DNA of 60,031 nucleotides from an uncultured Lachnospiraceae bacterium (GCA_910580195.1 CAJTWA010000027.1:1-60031), one strand, 5' to 3'. Positions 23,866 through 33,740 are shown, counted from the first letter of the stretch. The notes: generated from the sequence alone by a model not told the origin. Numbers and translations: made by a program.

Positions 23866-25518
23866 ATGTCAATGATAAAAATAGAAAACCTAACCTTCTC
23901 CTACCCCACAAGCTACGACAACATTTTCGAAAACGTCAGTTTCCAAATCGACACCAACTGGAAACTAGGCTTCGTAGGCCGCAACGGCCGTGGGAAGACA
24001 ACCTTTTTAAACCTCCTCCTTGGGAAATACGAATACACCGGATCCATCACAAGCTTCGCCCAATTTGACTATTTCCCATACCCCGTCCCAAACAAATCCT
24101 TATGGACAGAGGAAATCCTAACATCCATCTGCCCCCGCGCAGAACAATGGGAACTCCTGCGGGAATTATCTTACCTAGAAGTCGCCCCAGAAATCCTTTG
24201 GCGGCCATTTGAAACTTTGTCAAACGGAGAGCAGACCAAGGTACTTCTGGCAGCCCTCTTCTTGAACGAAGGCCATTTCCTGCTGATTGACGAACCCACC
24301 AACCATCTGGATATCCGCGCCCGGGAACTGGTATCCGCTTATCTTGGGAAGAAAAAAGGCTTTATCCTAGTTTCCCATGACCGGCATTTTCTGGACGGCT
24401 GCGTGGACCATATCCTTTCTTTGAACCGGGCGGATATTGAAGTGCAAAGCGGGAATTTTTCCTCTTGGATGGAAAATTTCGAGCGGCAGCAGGAATTTGA
24501 GGCCGCAAAGAAGGAACGGCTGCAAAAAGACGCCCGCCGCCTGCAAAAAGCAGCAAGGCGCACCGGGGACTGGTCTGGCAAGGTAGAAAAAACTAAGAAA
24601 GGGATGAAAAATTCCGGTTCCAAGCCAGACCGCGGGTATATCGGCCATAAATCAGCCAAGATGATGAAACGTTCCAAAACCATTGAGGCAAGGCGGGAAC
24701 GGGCAATGGAGGAAACCGCAGGCCTGCTAAAAAATATGGAAACTGCAGAAAGCCTGAAAATCCAGCCATTGGAATACCATGCCGATACCCTTGTTTCATT
24801 TTCCGGGGTATCTGCCTGCTATGGAGGGAACCCAGTCTGCGCCCCTGTTTCCTTTGCCGTGCGCCGTGGGGAGCGCATTGCGCTGGACGGTAAGAATGGC
24901 AGCGGGAAAAGCAGCCTGCTGAAACTGCTGGCAGGGGAATTTGCCGGGCATAACAGCAGGACCCAAACGGACAGCCGCAATAGCCTTACAAGGAAAATGG
25001 CAGGGGGCTGCCAAGGGAATCCAGTAAAAACAGCGAAGGAGAATGGATATGCCGGCGCAATCCCAGAGGGTTATCCAGATGGGGATACCAGCGCAGGCCA
25101 AACGCAAAGCCCCTTCTCCTACACAGGCACAGTTACAGTTGGCGCAGGCCTTATCATTTCCTATGTGCCGCAGGACACTTCCCATTTAAAGGGAAGCCTC
25201 TCTGAGTTTGCAGAGGAAAACCGCATAGAGGAAAGCCTGATCAAAACCGTCCTGCGGAAACTGGACTTTGAGCGGGTGCAGTTTGAAAAAGACATCTCAG
25301 AATTTTCCGGTGGGCAGAAGAAGAAAGTGCTCCTTGCCAAAAGCCTTTGCGAGCGCGCCCACCTGTATGTGTGGGATGAGCCCTTTAACTTTATAGACGT
25401 ATATTCCCGGATGCAGATAGAAAGCCTGATTCAGGAATTTGCCCCCACCATGGTATTTGTGGAGCACGATAAAATATTCCGCGACACAATGGCAACGAAG
25501 ACCATCACGGTATGCTAA
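23866..25518 (+). CDS. ABC-F protein, Lsa-type ribosomal protection family, 550 aa
   Basis: Cytosolic ABC-F ATPase expected to bind the ribosomal E site and displace antibiotics of the lincosamide/streptogramin A/pleuromutilin group. NBD1: Walker A GRNGRGKT (about 38-45), signature LSNGEQ (about 118), Walker B LLIDEPTNHLD. A charged linker spans about 190-300. NBD2: GKNGSGKS (about 342), signature FSGGQ (about 480), YVWDEPFNFIDV. An insertion of about 60 residues (about 362-426, low complexity) separates NBD2 Walker A from its Q-loop (SYVPQDTSHLKG), where relatives have a short link. ATG 23866 is chosen because AAGGAG precedes it; the in-frame upstream codons lie in element A. Resistance is inferred only. 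Confidence 0.82.
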   Translation: MSMIKIENLTFSYPTSYDNIFENVSFQIDTNWKLGFVGRNGRGKTTFLNLLLGKYEYTGSITSFAQFDYFPYPVPNKSLWTEEILTSICPRAEQWELLRELSYLEVAPEILWRPFETLSNGEQTKVLLAALFLNEGHFLLIDEPTNHLDIRARELVSAYLGKKKGFILVSHDRHFLDGCVDHILSLNRADIEVQSGNFSSWMENFERQQEFEAAKKERLQKDARRLQKAARRTGDWSGKVEKTKKGMKNSGSKPDRGYIGHKSAKMMKRSKTIEARRERAMEETAGLLKNMETAESLKIQPLEYHADTLVSFSGVSACYGGNPVCAPVSFAVRRGERIALDGKNGSGKSSLLKLLAGEFAGHNSRTQTDSRNSLTRKMAGGCQGNPVKTAKENGYAGAIPEGYPDGDTSAGQTQSPFSYTGTVTVGAGLIISYVPQDTSHLKGSLSEFAEENRIEESLIKTVLRKLDFERVQFEKDISEFSGGQKKKVLLAKSLCERAHLYVWDEPFNFIDVYSRMQIESLIQEFAPTMVFVEHDKIFRDTMATKTITVC

Positions 25519-25702
25519 AACCTTGGCACAACGGCAACGGAAACGATTACAGTATGCTAAAAACCTTGGCACAACGGCAACGGAAATGATTACAGTATGC
25601 TAAAAACCTTGGCACAACGGCAACGGAAATGATTACAGTATGCTAAAAACCTTGGCACAATGGCAGCGAAAACCATCACAGTACGGTAAAAACCTTGTTA
25701 AA
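25478..25702 (+). repeat. 43-bp minisatellite that begins inside the ABC-F stop region
   Basis: CCTTG occurs at 25521, 25564, 25607, 25650 and 25693, a period of exactly 43 bp. The first unit includes the last codons of the ABC-F gene (ACCATCACGGTATGCTAA), and later units repeat GATTACAGTATGCTAA. The array has therefore grown from the gene's 3' end. Confidence 0.95.
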
Positions 25703-25879
25703 ATTACAGCAAAAATCAGAGGTTCCCAAATGCCCTGCCTTTTAAATCCTATTTTTACCATCCTCACCGTCAGATTTCTCCGGTATTTTGGGCGCCTGCC
25801 TTATGGTAAACTGTAACTACTTTAAAGTTTAGCCGCGGCAAAATGATTTAAGAAGCACTTAAAAAAGGAGAGGATGAGG

Positions 25880-26821
25880 ATGAAAAACCAGCAGAAAAAG
25901 GCGAAATCAGCCAAAGCAAAGAGCGATGCCCAAGGGCGCAGGTTATTTTACTGCATTGTGCCCTTTATCATACTCAGTTTCCTGTTTGCTTATTTCCCGC
26001 TGCATGGGTGGATTTATGCATTTTTTGATTATAAGCCGCCGCTGAAGCTTTCGCAGTGCGAATTTGTAGGGTGGAAATGGTTTGCAACGCTTTTTGCCAA
26101 TAAGACGCAGGTATCCCAGATGGTGCAGGTGCTCAAAAACACCTTTGCCATGAGCTTTTTGGGAATCTTAACGTCCATATTGCCCATTGGCTTTGCCATT
26201 TTCTTAAATGAAATCAAGAGCACGAAATTCAAAAATGCAGTCCAGACACTGACGACGCTGCCGAACTTCATCAGCTGGGTATTGGTGTATTCTGTGGCTT
26301 TCAGCTTGTTTACGGACAGCGGCATGGTAAATACCCTGCTGCAGCAGTGGGGGATTATCACAACGCCCATTAAGTTCTTGGACAGCGACGCCCACACATG
26401 GCTTTGGATGGCCTTGTGGAACTTGTGGAAAGGCCTTGGATGGGGCGCAATCATGTACATTGCAGCGATTGCCGGGATTGACGCGGAGCTGTATGAGGCG
26501 GCAAAGGTGGACGGAGCCAACCGGTTCCAAGTGATGAAGAATATCACCCTCCCGGCGTTGATGCCAACCTTTTTCGTGCTGCTGATGATGTCGGTAGCCA
26601 ATTTCCTGAATAATGGGATGGACCAGTACTATGTGTTCCAGAATTCCTTTAACAAGGAGCATATCCAAGTGCTGGACCTGTATGTGTACAATATCGGCAT
26701 GACAGGGAGCAGCCTGTCGCTGGCAACGGCAATCAGTATGTTAAAGAGCATTGTCAGCGTGACCTTGCTGGTTGTGGTAAACTTTGTATCGAAAAAGACC
26801 CGCGGTGAGTCTATCATATAA
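25880..26821 (+). CDS. Sugar ABC transporter permease, LplB-type, 313 aa
   Basis: First of two membrane permeases of a carbohydrate importer. About six helices, the first at about 23-45 (LFYCIVPFIILSFLFAYFPL). The cytoplasmic EAA loop reads YEAAKVDGANRFQVMKNITL-P, which contacts the ATPase. ATG 25880 is preferred to the ATG two codons upstream because AAGGAG lies 9 bases before it. It is followed 16 bp later by the second permease. No ATPase gene is in the cluster; such systems often share a common MsmX-like ATPase encoded elsewhere. Confidence 0.92.
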   Translation: MKNQQKKAKSAKAKSDAQGRRLFYCIVPFIILSFLFAYFPLHGWIYAFFDYKPPLKLSQCEFVGWKWFATLFANKTQVSQMVQVLKNTFAMSFLGILTSILPIGFAIFLNEIKSTKFKNAVQTLTTLPNFISWVLVYSVAFSLFTDSGMVNTLLQQWGIITTPIKFLDSDAHTWLWMALWNLWKGLGWGAIMYIAAIAGIDAELYEAAKVDGANRFQVMKNITLPALMPTFFVLLMMSVANFLNNGMDQYYVFQNSFNKEHIQVLDLYVYNIGMTGSSLSLATAISMLKSIVSVTLLVVVNFVSKKTRGESII

Positions 26822-26837
26822 GAGGGAGGGAAATTCA

Positions 26838-27746
26838 GTGAAAAAACGGAAAAAGATGACGTCTTCGGATGTAGCATTTAACATTTTCAATTATGCGGTG
26901 TTCCTTATTATCACCCTGATTTGCGTGTACCCTTTTTATTATATGATTATCAACACAGTCAGCTCCAATGACTTGAGCGCCAACGGGGCCATCAACTTTC
27001 TGCCCAAGGGCATCCATCTTGACAATTATAAACAGGTGCTGTCCTTGCAGGGGCTGCCTACGGCGGCGTTGATTTCCCTGTTCCGTACGGTGCTTGGGAT
27101 GGCAGCGACGGTTTTAGCGTCAGCCTTCCTTGGGTTTATGTTTACCCAAGAAAAAATGTGGCACAGGAAATTTTGGTACCGGTTTTTTATCATTACCATG
27201 TATTTCAACGCCGGGCTGATTCCCATGTTTGTCACCATGAAAACGCTGCATCTGACGAATACTTTTTGGGTTTATGTAATCCCAGCCATTGTGCAGCCCT
27301 TTAATATTATTTTGGTGAAAACGTATATTGAATCCATGCCAAAGTCCCTGCAGGAAGCGGCGGAAATCGATGGGGCGGGGGTACTGACGGTATTTTGGAA
27401 AATCGTCCTGCCGCTGGCAAAGCCAATACTGGCAACGGTTGCCATATTTGCAGCAGTAGGGCAGTGGAACTCATTCCAAGACACGCTGATTTACATTACG
27501 GACCAGAAGCTGTATTCCTTGCAGTACCTGCTGTATACTTATATTAATCAGGCAAGCTCCCTTGCCGCCATGGTGCGCAGCAGCGGGACAGCAGCCATCA
27601 GCGCGGCGTCCCTTGCCACCCAGCAGACGCCTACGTCCATCCGCATGACGGTTTCGGTTATCGTAGTGCTCCCGATTTTGTTTGTATACCCCATTTTCCA
27701 GCGGTTTTTCGTAAAAGGGATTATGATTGGTTCAGTGAAAGGATAA
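26838..27746 (+). CDS. Carbohydrate ABC transporter permease, YtcP-type, 302 aa
   Basis: Second permease of the importer. It opens VKKRKKMTSSDVAFNIFNYA and enters the first helix; the EAA loop is LQEAAEIDGAGVLTVFWKIV-LP. The end FVKGIMIGSVKG is typical of the YtcP group. The start is GTG 26838 with GAGGGAGGG 8 bases upstream; a longer frame overlapping the first permease has no ribosome site. Located between LplB- and LplA-type genes in one operon. Confidence 0.92.
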   Translation: MKKRKKMTSSDVAFNIFNYAVFLIITLICVYPFYYMIINTVSSNDLSANGAINFLPKGIHLDNYKQVLSLQGLPTAALISLFRTVLGMAATVLASAFLGFMFTQEKMWHRKFWYRFFIITMYFNAGLIPMFVTMKTLHLTNTFWVYVIPAIVQPFNIILVKTYIESMPKSLQEAAEIDGAGVLTVFWKIVLPLAKPILATVAIFAAVGQWNSFQDTLIYITDQKLYSLQYLLYTYINQASSLAAMVRSSGTAAISAASLATQQTPTSIRMTVSVIVVLPILFVYPIFQRFFVKGIMIGSVKG

Positions 27747-27761
27747 GGAGGGATTTTTGAA

Positions 27762-29570
27762 ATGAAAAAGAAACTTGTAAGCATACTGTTATGTGCCTGC
27801 CTTACGGCGTCTGCCCTGCTTTCCGGCTGCGGCAGCAACGGCGGCGGGGAACAAGGCGCATCCGCAGACGGAGGCGGCGAAGGCAGCAGCGATGGGAAAT
27901 ACAGTGAATTCATCACCGTGGATGTGTTTGACACGCTGGCAAATTACCAAGGGACACAGTCCGGGTGGTTTGCAAAAGCAGTGAAGGATAGGTTTAATAT
28001 GGAACTGAACATTATTTCGCCAAACGTGGCAGGGGGCGGGGATACCTTATTCCAGACGCGTTCCGCTGCAGGGAACTTAGGCGATTTGATTATATCAGGC
28101 ACAGACAATGGCCGGTTTAAGGATATGGTGGCTGCAGGCCTTTTGATGGACATGACAGACCTCCTGAAAGACAAGGACGTGGCAAAGAACTATGGGACGG
28201 CCATTGCTAAGGCAAATGAGCTGGCTGGGCAGGATGGCACATGGGGCGTCCCCAGCGAGATTTCCGTTCAGTCCCCAGAGGTATCCTTAGACGGGATTGA
28301 GCCTATGGTAGCCCCATATGTGAGGTGGGATGCCTACAAAGCAGCAGGGTACCCGGAAATGAAAAACCTTGACGATTTTATCCCTGCAATGAAAGCGATG
28401 CAGGAAAAAGTGCCGCAGAGTGATTCCGGCAAGCAGACTTACGCCATTTCCCTCTTCAAAGACTGGGATGGGAATATGATGGTGGGGGCAAAGAATTTTG
28501 CCTCACTGTATGGCTATAATGAACTTGGCTTTGTGCTTTCCAAGGCGGACGGCAGTGACATGCAGGATATTATTGACAAGGACGGCTATTATGTCAAGTC
28601 CTTAGAGTTCCTGTTCAAGGCAAACCAAGAAGGGCTGGTAGACCCAGAGTCCACCACGCAGAATTACGATATCTTAAGCAACAAATACCGGGATGGGCAG
28701 ATCCTCACCTCCCTCTGGTCTTACCAAGGGCCTTCCCTTTACAACGCTGTGGACAATAAGGCAGAAGGCAAGGGCTTCAAGCCGGCTATGATTGGGGATA
28801 TGTCCCCGTTTTCTAACGGATGCTATTCCACTGGGAACTCTAAGACCGTCATCTGCATTGGCAGCCAGTGCAAGGATCCAGAGCGTATGGCCGATTTTAT
28901 TGACTGGCTGTATTCTTCCGAAGGCATGGAAATTTCCGGCCAAGCCAACGGGGCAGGCGGCCCGGAAGGCTTAGCTTGGGAACTGAAAGACGGGAAGGCA
29001 GCCCTTACGGAATTCGGCCAGAAAGCATTGCATGGGGAAAAAGTAGACGTCCCGGAAGAATGGGGCGGCGGGGAATGGACTGACGGCGTGTCAGCGCTGA
29101 ACTTTAAGGCATGTGCGCTGGTAGACCAAGACCCGAAAACCAACGAGCCTTATATGGCAAGCATGTGGTCTTCCATGCTGGCAGAAAACACCACTCCGTT
29201 AGATACAGACTGGGAAACGTATGCAGACGGCGCAAAGACTACGATTGAATGGCTGGAAAACAAAAATGCCCTTTCCGTTGCGCCGGGCGCATCCTACACG
29301 CCGCCAGAAGAAAGCTCTGACATTACCACCCTGCGGAACCAGTGCAAAGCAGTGATTGTGGACAGTTCTTGGAAGATGGTCTTTGCAAAAGACCAAGCAG
29401 AGTTTGACAGCGTTTTGAAGGAGATGCAGGAAACAGTCAAAGGGCTTGGGTATGAGGAAGTGCTGAAGCTGGATATGGAAAATGCAAAAGCAGAAGCAGA
29501 TGCAAGGGCGCAGGCAGTCAAGGATTTTAATAGCTCTGCAAATGCAGATGCAGGGGAAAAAACAGAATGA
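27762..29570 (+). CDS. Extracellular solute-binding lipoprotein, LplA-type, 602 aa
   Basis: Lipid-anchored sugar-binding protein for the two permeases. Signal peptide with lipobox LLSGC (cysteine 23), then a Gly/Ser/Glu-rich linker. The mature part begins FITVDVFDTLANYQGTQSGW and has the type 1 binding-protein fold; FKDWDGNMMVGAKNFASLYG and MADFIDWLYSSEGMEI are shared with the second binding protein at 38849. AAGGAGG lies 9 bases before the ATG. Last gene of the operon, followed by a strong terminator. The ligand is probably an oligosaccharide, inferred from nearby glycosidases. Confidence 0.92.
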   Translation: MKKKLVSILLCACLTASALLSGCGSNGGGEQGASADGGGEGSSDGKYSEFITVDVFDTLANYQGTQSGWFAKAVKDRFNMELNIISPNVAGGGDTLFQTRSAAGNLGDLIISGTDNGRFKDMVAAGLLMDMTDLLKDKDVAKNYGTAIAKANELAGQDGTWGVPSEISVQSPEVSLDGIEPMVAPYVRWDAYKAAGYPEMKNLDDFIPAMKAMQEKVPQSDSGKQTYAISLFKDWDGNMMVGAKNFASLYGYNELGFVLSKADGSDMQDIIDKDGYYVKSLEFLFKANQEGLVDPESTTQNYDILSNKYRDGQILTSLWSYQGPSLYNAVDNKAEGKGFKPAMIGDMSPFSNGCYSTGNSKTVICIGSQCKDPERMADFIDWLYSSEGMEISGQANGAGGPEGLAWELKDGKAALTEFGQKALHGEKVDVPEEWGGGEWTDGVSALNFKACALVDQDPKTNEPYMASMWSSMLAENTTPLDTDWETYADGAKTTIEWLENKNALSVAPGASYTPPEESSDITTLRNQCKAVIVDSSWKMVFAKDQAEFDSVLKEMQETVKGLGYEEVLKLDMENAKAEADARAQAVKDFNSSANADAGEKTE

Positions 29571-29644
29571 TGGATTCCATGCAGAGGAACCAAGGCAGCT
29601 AAGGGAATCCATGGAAGAAAAAGAATTTAGGGAAGCATGAAGGG

Positions 29645-29681
29645 AATCCGCCGCAGTTTTAAGATTGCGGCGGATTTTTTA
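29645..29681 (+). terminator. Strong rho-independent terminator
   Basis: AATCCGCCGCA pairs with TGCGGCGGATT over 11 bp, followed by a T-run. It ends the transporter operon. Confidence 0.92.
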
Positions 29682-29905
29682 TTTCATAGGAAAGTGCATC
29701 TTATGAAATAAAAGCCCTTCGGGCAATGATACCCTCGCTTCGCTGGGGCAGACCCTGCGCAGCTTCGTACGCGGAACAAAAGCTGCGCTTGCCAGAGAAG
29801 TTGGATGCGGAAGTGTGCGGAACGCACCTTTGTTCTGCCGCCAAGGATGCTGTGCCCGGCGCGCCAAGCCGTCAATTCCCGGGAGAGCTTGTACATTTGG
29901 CGTAT
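29682..29905. repeat. Structured intergenic element C
   Basis: Begins with the inverted repeat TTATTTCATA/TATGAAATAA, then AAAGCCCTTCGGGC (a tight hairpin), a GC-rich part with ACCCTCGCTTCGCTGGGG, and near the end TGTGCCCGGCGCGCC. Element D (51052-51265) has the same order: inverted repeat, AAAGCCCTCCGGGC, CTCGC, and CGTGCTCGGCGCGC. It lies between two convergent operons. No coding function is seen. Confidence 0.5.
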
Positions 29906-29907
29906 GT

Positions 29908-31455
29908 TCATTCATCTTGGTTTAAGTATTGTTTCCGGAATTCTGCCGGGCTCATCCCGACATATTTTTTGAATTTCTTATGGAAATAATCCACATTGGC
30001 ATAGCCCACAAGCTGGGCAATTTCATAGACCTTGTAATCCTCTTCTTTTAACAGGCTCTTGGAAACCTCAATCCGCACCCCGTCCACATAGGCGTTGAAG
30101 TTTTTCCCGGTAGTCTTGCTGAATACCTTGCCGAGGTAAGAGCTGTTATACCCAAACAAATCTGCAATGGCGCCAAGCTTTAAGTTTTCTTGGTAATTCC
30201 GCCGGATGTATTCTAAAATGCCATCCATCACGCTTTCCCTTGTGGGGGAGCCAATAGCGTTCATGGACATTTCAAACTGGATGGTGAAAAACTGGAGGAT
30301 TTCATACAGGTAGTATTTTTCCGTAATGGCGCTGATAATGGCAGCGTTGCCCGGGAAAGGCAGATCAATATTCCCGTAAGTCCGCTGGATATTGGATTTT
30401 ACCTGAATCATGATGTCCGCAAGGTAGTGCTTGAGCAGGGAGGTTTCCGTGTTGGCAAGGTAAAGCTCCTGTTTCAGTTCCTCCAAGGTCCCTTGGAGCA
30501 TGTGGCGGTTCCCAGCTTGGATGTAATCGGAAATGCGCTGGGAATAGGTATTTTCCAGAAGGCTTTGCTCCAGCGGCTTGGGACGTTCCCCCGGCATGTC
30601 CGTATAGCCCAGCACGTGCTGGTTAAACCGGCAGAAAAACCGGCGGCTCATTAAAAATTGGGCGTCCTCAAAGGAAATGTGGATGTCTTGCACATCATAC
30701 ACCGGCCTCCCGTAGGCAAGGAACAGGGAGTCCAGCGGAGAGCCTTTCTGGGGGTTGGTGATGTAATGGGCTAACAGCTCTTGGAACCGTTTTAAGGCAA
30801 ATTCCCCTTTGAGCAGGATGACATGCAGGCGTTCCAGCCTGACATAATCCAAGGAGTTGTGGTTTTTGTTGGCAAGGCGCAGGATTCCGGCAAAATCCCA
30901 AGCAGCCTGGAAGGAGTCCTGATTGTAATTGGTATAGAGGACGACTTGGAACACGGAGGACTCCAGCATAAGGTCCTGGTAATCCAGAAACGGGTAATTG
31001 GCCTTGTGGTAGAGGATGTCCTTTAAGATGGAATCCCTTGCTTTGTCCCGGTATTCTAGGAACTTTTTCTGTGCCTGCTGTTCTTTTAAAATGGATTCCT
31101 TTGCCTCAAGTACAGCTTTTTTCAGCTCTTCTTCCTCAATGGGCTTGGTGAGGTAGGAAGTCACCCCAAGATGGATGGCTTCTTGGGCATAGGCAAAATC
31201 GGAATAGCCGCTTAAAATAATGAATTTCCCTAGGAACCCCCCTTCCTGTGCCTGCCGCACCACCTCAAGGCCGGAAAGCTTGGGCATACGGATGTCAAGG
31301 AGCACAATGTCCGGCTGCAGTTTCAGGATTTGTTCCAAGGTATCTGCCCCGTTTTTGCCTTCCCCGCAAATAATAAACCCAAGATCCGCCCAGTCCAGCA
31401 GGAAGCGGATGCCTTCCCGCACGTCAATTTCATCGTCTGCAATCAAAAGCTTCAT
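29908..31455 (-). CDS. Response regulator with AraC-type output, YesN-like, 515 aa
   Basis: Receiver domain at 1-120 with acidic pocket at D7/D8 and phosphoacceptor D54 (PDIVLLDIRMPKLSG), and conserved K in YLTKPIEEEELKKA. A middle region of about 250 residues precedes an AraC HTH domain at about 415-515 (ILEYIRRNYQENLKLGAIAD; YKVYEIAQLVGYANVDYFHK; YVGMSPAEFRK). This class activates neighbouring sugar transport genes. It overlaps the kinase gene by 4 bp (ATGA), so the two are cotranscribed and coupled. It faces the LplB-YtcP-LplA operon, its likely target. Confidence 0.95.
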   Translation of the reverse strand: MKLLIADDEIDVREGIRFLLDWADLGFIICGEGKNGADTLEQILKLQPDIVLLDIRMPKLSGLEVVRQAQEGGFLGKFIILSGYSDFAYAQEAIHLGVTSYLTKPIEEEELKKAVLEAKESILKEQQAQKKFLEYRDKARDSILKDILYHKANYPFLDYQDLMLESSVFQVVLYTNYNQDSFQAAWDFAGILRLANKNHNSLDYVRLERLHVILLKGEFALKRFQELLAHYITNPQKGSPLDSLFLAYGRPVYDVQDIHISFEDAQFLMSRRFFCRFNQHVLGYTDMPGERPKPLEQSLLENTYSQRISDYIQAGNRHMLQGTLEELKQELYLANTETSLLKHYLADIMIQVKSNIQRTYGNIDLPFPGNAAIISAITEKYYLYEILQFFTIQFEMSMNAIGSPTRESVMDGILEYIRRNYQENLKLGAIADLFGYNSSYLGKVFSKTTGKNFNAYVDGVRIEVSKSLLKEEDYKVYEIAQLVGYANVDYFHKKFKKYVGMSPAEFRKQYLNQDE

Positions 31456-33251
31456 TGTGTTGCTCCTCCTTCATATTTTTGTGCTGGCAGGATTACCGTA
31501 AATAAAGTGCCAGCCTGCTTCTTGCTTTTCACCTGCAGGCCATATTCCTTCCCATAGCATAGCTGGATGCGCTGGAAAATATTGGAAAGCCCGATGCTTT
31601 TGGAAGATTCTTTTGGGTGGAAATAAATATTTTGGTACATGGTACACTGTTCTTCCAGCGTCATGCCGCAGCCATTGTCGAAAATATCAATGTACAGGTA
31701 TTTTTCCTTCTGCCGGATATGGATGATAATATGCCCGCCCTGTTCCACTTCCTCCAGCCCGTGGAGGATGGCATTTTCCACAATGGGCTGTAAGAGCAGG
31801 GGCAGGATTTGGTATCTGCTTACATCCATCTGGGGCGGTATCCTGACGGAATAATTTACCCGGTCGTGGAACCTAAGCCGCTGGATGGCTAAGTAGGTTT
31901 TGATGTAGTCCAGCTCTTTTTCCAAAGTGGTAAAGGAGGTAGAAGTATTTTCCAGCACATACCGCATGGATTTCCCAAGGAGCTTTACGGCTTCTGCTAC
32001 CTCCCGGTTCCCGGCTTTTAAGGAACGCATACGGATGGTTTCCAAGGTATTGTACAGGAAATGGGGGTTAATTTGGCTGGTGAGCATTTTAAATTCCATT
32101 TTTTGCTGCCGGTTCACCAGCTCCTGTGTGCGTATCCGCGCTTCATAAGCCTCGGCTTCTTTGCGGAGGATATCCTGTACCATCACATTTAAGTCCGCAA
32201 ACACTTGGGAAATCTCATCCTCCCCGGGGAAGGTGTCGGCGATGTCGTAATTTCCAAGGCTGGCGTTATGCATCGTTTCCCGCAGGGTGATGATGCGCTT
32301 GCTGAAATAGCTTGAAAACAGGAAAATAAACAGGCTGGTAGCAGCTAAAATCGTCAGCAAAATGGCACAATGGAGGAAGGTAATATGGTCCATATATGGG
32401 AACGCGCCAAAGTTCAGGGACGCAATGTAAAACAGGTCGCCGGAGTAGGAGGCCAAAAGCGGCGCAATGCAGCCAACCATCTTTTCTTCCCCCACGGAAA
32501 CCGTCCCAAGGTAATACCCGCTTTTGCCGGGGGCATAAGGCAGCAGGCCGCCATGGATGTCCTCCTTCCCGCTGGAATACACAACGCCGTTCCCATCAAG
32601 CCAGATGACGGTATGCATTGCGCCCGTTTCAATCCTGTTCTTGACATGGTTGTTGCTGACGGTTAAGTTCAGGATGGCATAGCTTTGGATGCGGGGCAGG
32701 AAAATCCGAGCGTGGAGGCATAGGGCAAGGCTTTCATTCCCGAAGCTGTCCTGCCAAGGCTCCATGGCCCAAAAGGGGGTAACAGAAGCAGAAGCCTTCC
32801 CAAACCAGCGTTCCTTCTTGGTTTCTTCCGTAATCTGGTGGATAAACTGCCCTTCCGGCAAGGTAGTGTTCAGGGTATAGACAGAAATTTCCTCAATGGA
32901 GGCATCGTGGGACAGCAAATCCTGAAACCCATCATAACTTTCTAAAGCCAATGCCCCCTCTAGGGGAGTGGCATATTCCCCAGAAAGAAGCTGTATGAGC
33001 TGTTTATCCGAAGTCAGGGAACAGGCCTTGTTGTATAGGCTGCTGGTTAAGTCCAAAAGCAAGGATTTGACCCGCAGGTTGTCAGAGTAGGACTGCTTTT
33101 CATAATGTTCCTTCAGCATGGCCCTTGTGTTGTAAACAAGGTAGCTCCCGATAGCAATGACAGGAAGGAGGATGGCTATGAAATAGATCATGTATAACTG
33201 TTTTTGGACAGCAATTTTAGTAAAGAAATTGGAAGGTTTCTCTTTGTGCAT
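31452..33251 (-). CDS. Sensor histidine kinase, YesM-like, 599 aa
   Basis: Partner of the AraC-type regulator. TM1 at about 19-41 (MIYFIAILLPVIAIGSYLVY), a large extracytoplasmic sensor domain, TM2 near 290-315, HAMP, then the His_kinase segment QINPHFLYNTLETIRM with phosphoacceptor H at about 395, and an ATPase domain with VENAILHGLEEV (N-box) and DIFDNGCGM (G1). I chose ATG 33251 because AAAGGA lies upstream and the first helix follows in normal order; a longer frame from 33368 would add 39 residues without a ribosome site. The sensor domain probably detects the sugar-loaded binding protein or a sugar. Confidence 0.92.
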   Translation of the reverse strand: MHKEKPSNFFTKIAVQKQLYMIYFIAILLPVIAIGSYLVYNTRAMLKEHYEKQSYSDNLRVKSLLLDLTSSLYNKACSLTSDKQLIQLLSGEYATPLEGALALESYDGFQDLLSHDASIEEISVYTLNTTLPEGQFIHQITEETKKERWFGKASASVTPFWAMEPWQDSFGNESLALCLHARIFLPRIQSYAILNLTVSNNHVKNRIETGAMHTVIWLDGNGVVYSSGKEDIHGGLLPYAPGKSGYYLGTVSVGEEKMVGCIAPLLASYSGDLFYIASLNFGAFPYMDHITFLHCAILLTILAATSLFIFLFSSYFSKRIITLRETMHNASLGNYDIADTFPGEDEISQVFADLNVMVQDILRKEAEAYEARIRTQELVNRQQKMEFKMLTSQINPHFLYNTLETIRMRSLKAGNREVAEAVKLLGKSMRYVLENTSTSFTTLEKELDYIKTYLAIQRLRFHDRVNYSVRIPPQMDVSRYQILPLLLQPIVENAILHGLEEVEQGGHIIIHIRQKEKYLYIDIFDNGCGMTLEEQCTMYQNIYFHPKESSKSIGLSNIFQRIQLCYGKEYGLQVKSKKQAGTLFTVILPAQKYEGGATQ

Positions 33252-33456
33252 CGTAGGAGGTTCCTTTCGGGATATATTTGATATCGGCTGGCGAGGCATA
33301 GTCCAGTTCAGGGGGAGGGTAATGCAGTATAAGTTTTGGGAAGGGGTGTGGGGCAGACGGCAATGCATTGCCTGTGTATTGGCAAAAATGTACAGTTTCT
33401 CTGGTATTTTTTCTGGAAATTCTGTAACTAGGCATATTAGAAAAAAATTTTTCTAC

Positions 33457-33740
33457 CCGCAAAGGAAAGCCTCCATTTACTTACCAGAGAACCAATGCCT
33501 ATCCGCAAGGAAAGTTTCTTCCCATCTGCTGGAAAGCCAATCCCCAGCCGCAAAGGAAAATTTCTTCCCATCTATTTAAAAACCAATTTTCAGCTGTAAG
33601 AGAAAGCCCTTTCCTACCCATCAGGGAGCCAATACCCAGCAGTTAAGGAAAGCCCCTTCCTACCTACCGGAGAACAAATCCCAAGCAGTTAGGAAAGCCC
33701 TTTTCTACCTATCGGAGAGCCAATACCCAGCAGTTAGGGA
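33457..33740 (+). repeat. 45/46-bp minisatellite leading into structured element B
   Basis: GGAAAG-type anchors at 33464, 33509, 33555, 33601, 33647, 33692 and a changed form at 33737, steps of 45 or 46 bp. Units contain CAGCAGTTAGGAAAGCCC and a CCATC/CTACC-type middle, and drift gradually from left to right. The last unit (GCAGTTAGGGACTGG) is the start of the left arm of element B. Confidence 0.9.

Noticed and set aside
25880..29570. Missing ATPase of the sugar importer taken as a broken operon
   Set aside because: Importers of this class commonly share an ATPase encoded elsewhere, so absence here is normal.
33190..33579. 129-residue open frame opposite the kinase start
   Set aside because: It overlaps the kinase gene in antisense and runs into the minisatellite; no ribosome site.
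23342..33740. Repeat arrays considered as CRISPR
   Set aside because: Units are contiguous and diverge gradually, without uniform short repeats separated by unique spacers; no cas genes are present.
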